Source of the DNA: Symbiodinium natans
Lineage: Eukaryota; Sar; Dinophyceae; Suessiales; Symbiodiniaceae
DNA: 64,000 nucleotides
Direction of reading: 5' to 3'
Assembly: GCA_905221605.1 (NCBI GenBank)
Contig: CAJNDS010000413.1
Location: 126,001-190,000, forward strand
A program made the position numbers and the translations under genes. The notes under the pieces were generated by a model that saw nothing but the letters and a program-made list of their open reading frames with translations, made no database searches and had not been told where the DNA came from. Positions 61,662 through 64,000 of the stretch are shown piece after piece (the first letter of the stretch is position 1; each line of letters opens with the position of its first letter).

Positions 61662-62192
61662 CTACCCTGGAACCCACCTGCCGCGTCCGTTGTAGTTCTC
61701 AGCATTTCCGCAAAAAAGCGTCAACCACCGAACCACAGTTGGCGATCCACCTCCAGCTTGAACTTGGGCCACCATGCCCTGTTCCACGCCTTGGCGCCAC
61801 CCACCATCAGCCTCTTGCATCGACGGCGGCTCTTGCACAGACACAGGTAGCGGAGCTTCCAAACCACCATTGGCAACCACTTGATCTTCGCCCAGCAAAA
61901 ACGCCGATCCAGCTGCAGGCTCCACCATTCCAGTCGCTAACGATGACGCGCCATCACGGCCTTCATCACTCGCCTGCGGCCACTGAACCACTGGCAGAGC
62001 TCCGCTCATCACTGGAGCTTCGGTTGCACCATACGAGGGGCCATTTGCCTCTCCTTCCAGCAAGGAACTTCTTCTTCCGGAGGTTGGCGGCTGCCCCACT
62101 GTGGCTTGCCCAGCTTGAGCGCTTGGGCTCATCACCTGTTGAGCATCGGAGCCCAGGGATGAGGATTCTGTGTGTCTGGGGCGCTGTTCCAT
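61662..62192 (-). pseudogene. Copia gag N-terminal segment
   Basis: 176 codons starting inside the 5' LTR at MEQRPRHTESSSLG; a second ATG (MSPSAQAGQ) lies within the primer-binding site. The segment is Gly/Ala/Glu-rich and disordered-looking, ending VVRWLTLF before a frame change at the A6 run 61712-61717. One base fewer in that run would join it directly to AEMLRTTTDAAGG of the main frame. So gag probably starts here. Confidence 0.65.
62119..62136 (-). other. Primer-binding site, copia-like (internal initiator tRNA-Met)
   Basis: Directly after the LTR end CAACA the minus strand reads GGTGATGAGCCCAAGCGC. Its complement GGGCTCAT is the initiator-Met anticodon-arm sequence, and the placement matches Drosophila copia, whose site begins GGTTATGGGCCC as I recall. 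There is no TGG for a normal 3' CCA end. Confidence 0.5.
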
Positions 62193-62436
62193 GGCTTACA
62201 AACTGCACGGGCGCGATTCTTTTTCCAACAACACAAGCACGTATACGGTTCCTTTACAGCAGTGCTTTGACAGCTTCGTAGACTTTTGGCTTTACATGCT
62301 ACGATACTGCGTTGCTTCGTGGTTTTCTGGGCCTTCACGGCCGTCTTTGGCATCGGTGCTCCACACCTTGCCGTCTTGAGCCAAACACATCGCGGCGGCA
62401 CATCCTTTCCAAACCTTCACATTCTGAACATCCACA
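62137..62436 (-). repeat. 5' LTR of the Copia element (300 bp)
   Basis: Same length and, by eye, same sequence as 52036-52335. It would hold the element's promoter. TTTGGCTCAAG lies at 62375-62385, 52 bases from the LTR start. Confidence 0.95.
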
Positions 62437-62441
62437 GGGGT
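62437..62441. repeat. Copia target-site duplication, right (GGGGT)
   Basis: Matches 52031-52035; the telomere-like array resumes immediately (TTTAGGGGGTTTAGGG to about 62480). Confidence 0.8.
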
Positions 62442-63160
62442 TTAGGGGGTTTAGGGTTTAGGGTTTGGGGTTTGGGGTTTGGGAGCTTGGGGAGTTTAGG
62501 GCCTTAGGCCTTTAAGCCTTAAAGCCGTTTACGGGGCATGCTGCTCACATGTGGCAAACGCACAGCCGAGCTGCTACAGGCCGTGCCCGCGGTCGACTTC
62601 GGAAACAAGTGGAAGAGACACGCAGCTAGCATTCACCATTCAGAAAGCGACGATTCGCATTATTTACAATTTTTACGCACATAAAATTTGACTTGCTGAA
62701 GAAAGACATTGCCGTACATGCTCAGCATGTCATGTCTATCGGCATTTACGAGGGTTGTCATAGGGAAAAAGAAAAACCTAGATCATGGGGGGGGGGGGGG
62801 GTGACCATATTATGTGTGTATATGTACATATATATATATATGTATATACACCCCCCGCCTTTCACAATCATACTATATATATATATATATGCTTGTTTCT
62901 GAGCTAGTGCTGTGAAGGCTTTGGGTTTGGATTAGGAAGTTTAGGATAGTTGTGGATGCTCCTCGTCACGCTCCTCCTCATGCTCCTGCTCATGCTTTTG
63001 AACCTCCTCGTCCTCCGTCCTCATCCTCCTCCTCCTCATCATTATCCGCATTCTCCTCCTCATCACAACCGCCCGTAGGAAGCTAAATGAGAACCTAAAC
63101 AAGCATGAAGGCTCACGGCCGTGCTGGTCATAAGAGGAACGCAGATGCCTCTTAACCTCC
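62442..63160. other. Intron sequence of the reductase gene, right of the Copia element
   Basis: Telomere-like units to about 62500, a G run at about 62788-62800, TA microsatellites (62826-62842, 62872-62892) and a CTC/CTT pyrimidine tract (about 62955-63065). No exon recognised. Confidence 0.5.
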
Positions 63161-63163
63161 TAC

Positions 63164-64000
63164 ACTCTGCAAGGCGGAACGGGCCCGGGGATCCTTCGCA
63201 AAGGCCACGCGGTAGACCCCGTCGTTGATGTTGGGGTAGATCAACGTGTTCAATTCCTAGCTTTTGCACAGCGCTCTCTCTCTCCAGCAAGTTGGGGCGC
63301 TTAAGGGAGGCTTAAAGCGGGGCCTCAGGGGGGGGGGGTGTTAAAGGGGGCTTAAGGGGGGGCTTTGAGATCGAGTTGCGTCAATCTGGGCCCGGAGCTC
63401 CTTCGGGTAGAGGTCAAGACTCTTCCCCTCCTTTTCAGGGAGCGTCACAGGGAGCCCAACACCCCCTTCATTAAGAAACGCACTAAACGGACTAGGGCTC
63501 CTGAGCTTTTTCCTGCATTCTGAAGGCTTGGGAGTGCTTGGGGGGATGTTCTGTGCTAGTGTGGTATCGTAGTATCTGTAATCTTTTCTTAAAACTGCCT
63601 TGAAGTGGAGGGGATGAGGATTTGTTGCTCCCCCTCTGTCCTCATCGAGCAGATCGTCCAAGCACGAGTTCAGGATGTAGCCAATCTGGATGTTGTCGTT
63701 GCTGACGATCTTGCGAGTCTTCTTATCGAAGAGGATGGGTACGCTGAGCTGCCTGCGGCCATAGTCAGGCGAGTCCGTTAGATAGATGTCGCGTGTGTGC
63801 TTGGCATTGAGGACAGGATCCGGATTTTCAGCATCGAAGGCCCAGCCCGAGTAGTCGTCAGAGCCCAGGCCGCCACCCCAGAAGTAGTTCGCCGTGGCCG
63901 AGACAGAGACGACGCTCGCTGGGATGCGCTTGAGAGCGTGGACCACCAGCACACGGTGGCACCAGCCGCAGGTGTAGTTAATGTAGAGGTGGTATCGGTC
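63164..64000 (-). CDS. Glutathionyl-hydroquinone reductase / Xi-class GST, 5' exons (cut by window end)
   Basis: The open frame from 64000 reads DRYHLYINYTCGWCHRVLVV, the thioredoxin-fold start with its active-site cysteine, then SDDYSGWAFDAENPDPV, RDIYLTDSPDYGRRQLSVPI and LFDKKTRKIVSNDNIQIGYI. It reaches SLDLYPKELRAQID, joins through an inferred GC-AG intron (63257-63379) to ELNTLIYPNINDGVYRVAFA, and ends near 63164 at a GT donor. These blocks are hallmarks of the ECM4/YqjG family. The usual CPWA site reads CGWC. About 60 residues after DDLLDED look foreign and may be another unspliced intron. The gene continues at 50883-51205; start and any targeting peptide lie outside the window. Confidence 0.85.
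63257..63379 (-). other. Inferred GC-AG intron of the reductase gene (123 bp)
   Basis: Minus strand: exon ...CAGATTGAC, intron GCAACTCG...AAAGCTAG, exon GAATTGAAC. The join gives RAQID-ELNTLIYPNINDG, exactly the family consensus spacing. It contains G-rich low-complexity sequence (about 63327-63362). Confidence 0.7.

Larger units (their letters stand above)
57464..61705 (-). pseudogene. Copia gag, protease, methyltransferase-like domain and integrase N-terminus
   Basis: 1413 codons. Residues about 170-250 are 15-residue repeats (QHAGVPQGSVQAHLP). A gag-like helical region follows, then a CCCH finger (CKWFAKKDEGCIKGESC...H, about 635-656) and a CCHC knuckle (CLVCSAKGHFAKDC, about 666). Next is the aspartic protease motif LIDSGATNI (about 807). 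Residues about 1019-1225 carry WVVNLFSGKG, VLLNVDIEKS, LLGGPPCRTFS, FLVEHPRDP and KPTTIGTN, a C5-cytosine methyltransferase-like arrangement. The integrase starts with HLQADHVPFRRDCSIC (zinc-binding HHCC) and the first catalytic Asp in LALDMAGPF (about 1313). The last about 45 residues are out of frame after a one-base loss near 57592. The real start is upstream: the frame connects to 61662-62192 through an A6 run. Confidence 0.9.
52036..62436 (-). mobile_element. Full-length Copia-type LTR retrotransposon with a methyltransferase-like domain
   Basis: 10.4 kb bounded by two 300-bp LTRs with TG...CA ends. In the minus direction the order is 5' LTR, primer-binding site, gag with CCCH and CCHC zinc fingers, protease, C5-methyltransferase-like domain, integrase, reverse transcriptase, RNase H, a novel tail, polypurine tract, 3' LTR. 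Integrase before reverse transcriptase is the defining Copia order. The ORF is broken by four small lesions (near 61712-61717, 57590-57592, 57042-57053 and 55523-55525). By eye the LTRs show no difference, so insertion must be recent. It lies in TTTAGGG-like DNA inside an intron of the reductase gene and in the same orientation. Confidence 0.93.

Noticed and set aside
53200-62281. Plus-strand ORFs of 150-275 codons within the Copia element (for example 54851-55675, 57080-57769)
   Set aside because: They mirror the well-supported minus-strand polyprotein and have no motifs of their own.

Overview
The window looks like nuclear DNA of a dinoflagellate, most likely Symbiodiniaceae or a close relative. 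Four things point that way. Hundreds of short TTTAGGG/CCCTAAA islands are scattered between and inside genes. The decayed LINEs and the Copia-type element, with gag zinc fingers of the CCCH + CCHC kind, match repeat families I associate with dinoflagellates. All recognisable host genes lie on one strand, which fits the unidirectional gene arrays of this group. At least two inferred introns have GC-AG or GA-AG ends. Nothing prokaryotic or organellar was seen.

Layout. 1-2 kb: no gene recognised. 2.3-9.3 kb: a graveyard of 5'-truncated LINE fragments, three on the minus strand and one on the plus strand; one (4844-6572) still has a 13-bp target-site duplication. A GC-rich minisatellite and a 36-base G run lie among them. 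9.3-11.9 kb: unassigned, with one long ORF. 11.9-51.9 kb: host genes in a sea of telomere-like arrays and short interspersed elements. Recognised genes, all minus strand, are a three-exon gene with a weak resemblance to PAP/fibrillin (13.28-14.0 kb), a dynamin-superfamily GTPase (21.4-23.4 kb), a TKL-like protein kinase (41.3-42.9 kb), and a Xi-class GST / glutathionyl-hydroquinone reductase. The 3' exon of the last is at 50.9-51.2 kb and its 5' exons are at 63.2-64.0 kb, running off the window.

52.0-62.4 kb: a full-length Copia-type LTR retrotransposon on the minus strand, apparently sitting in a long intron of the reductase gene. It has 300-bp LTRs that look identical throughout, a 5-bp GGGGT duplication, a copia-like primer-binding site and a polypurine tract. 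One long gag-pol polyprotein is broken by four small lesions. Between protease and integrase the polyprotein carries a region with C5-cytosine DNA methyltransferase motifs (58.0-58.65 kb). After RNase H it has an extra tail with two hydrophobic segments and a terminal Cys/His cluster. This methyltransferase-bearing retrotransposon is the most striking system here.

The second theme is intron gain. At least six families of short repeats (about 80-230 bp), two with clear terminal inverted repeats, recur through 13-52 kb. Two of them coincide exactly with inferred introns of the kinase gene, so they behave like introner elements. All coordinates, splice sites and family assignments come from reading the sequence by eye; no database search was possible.
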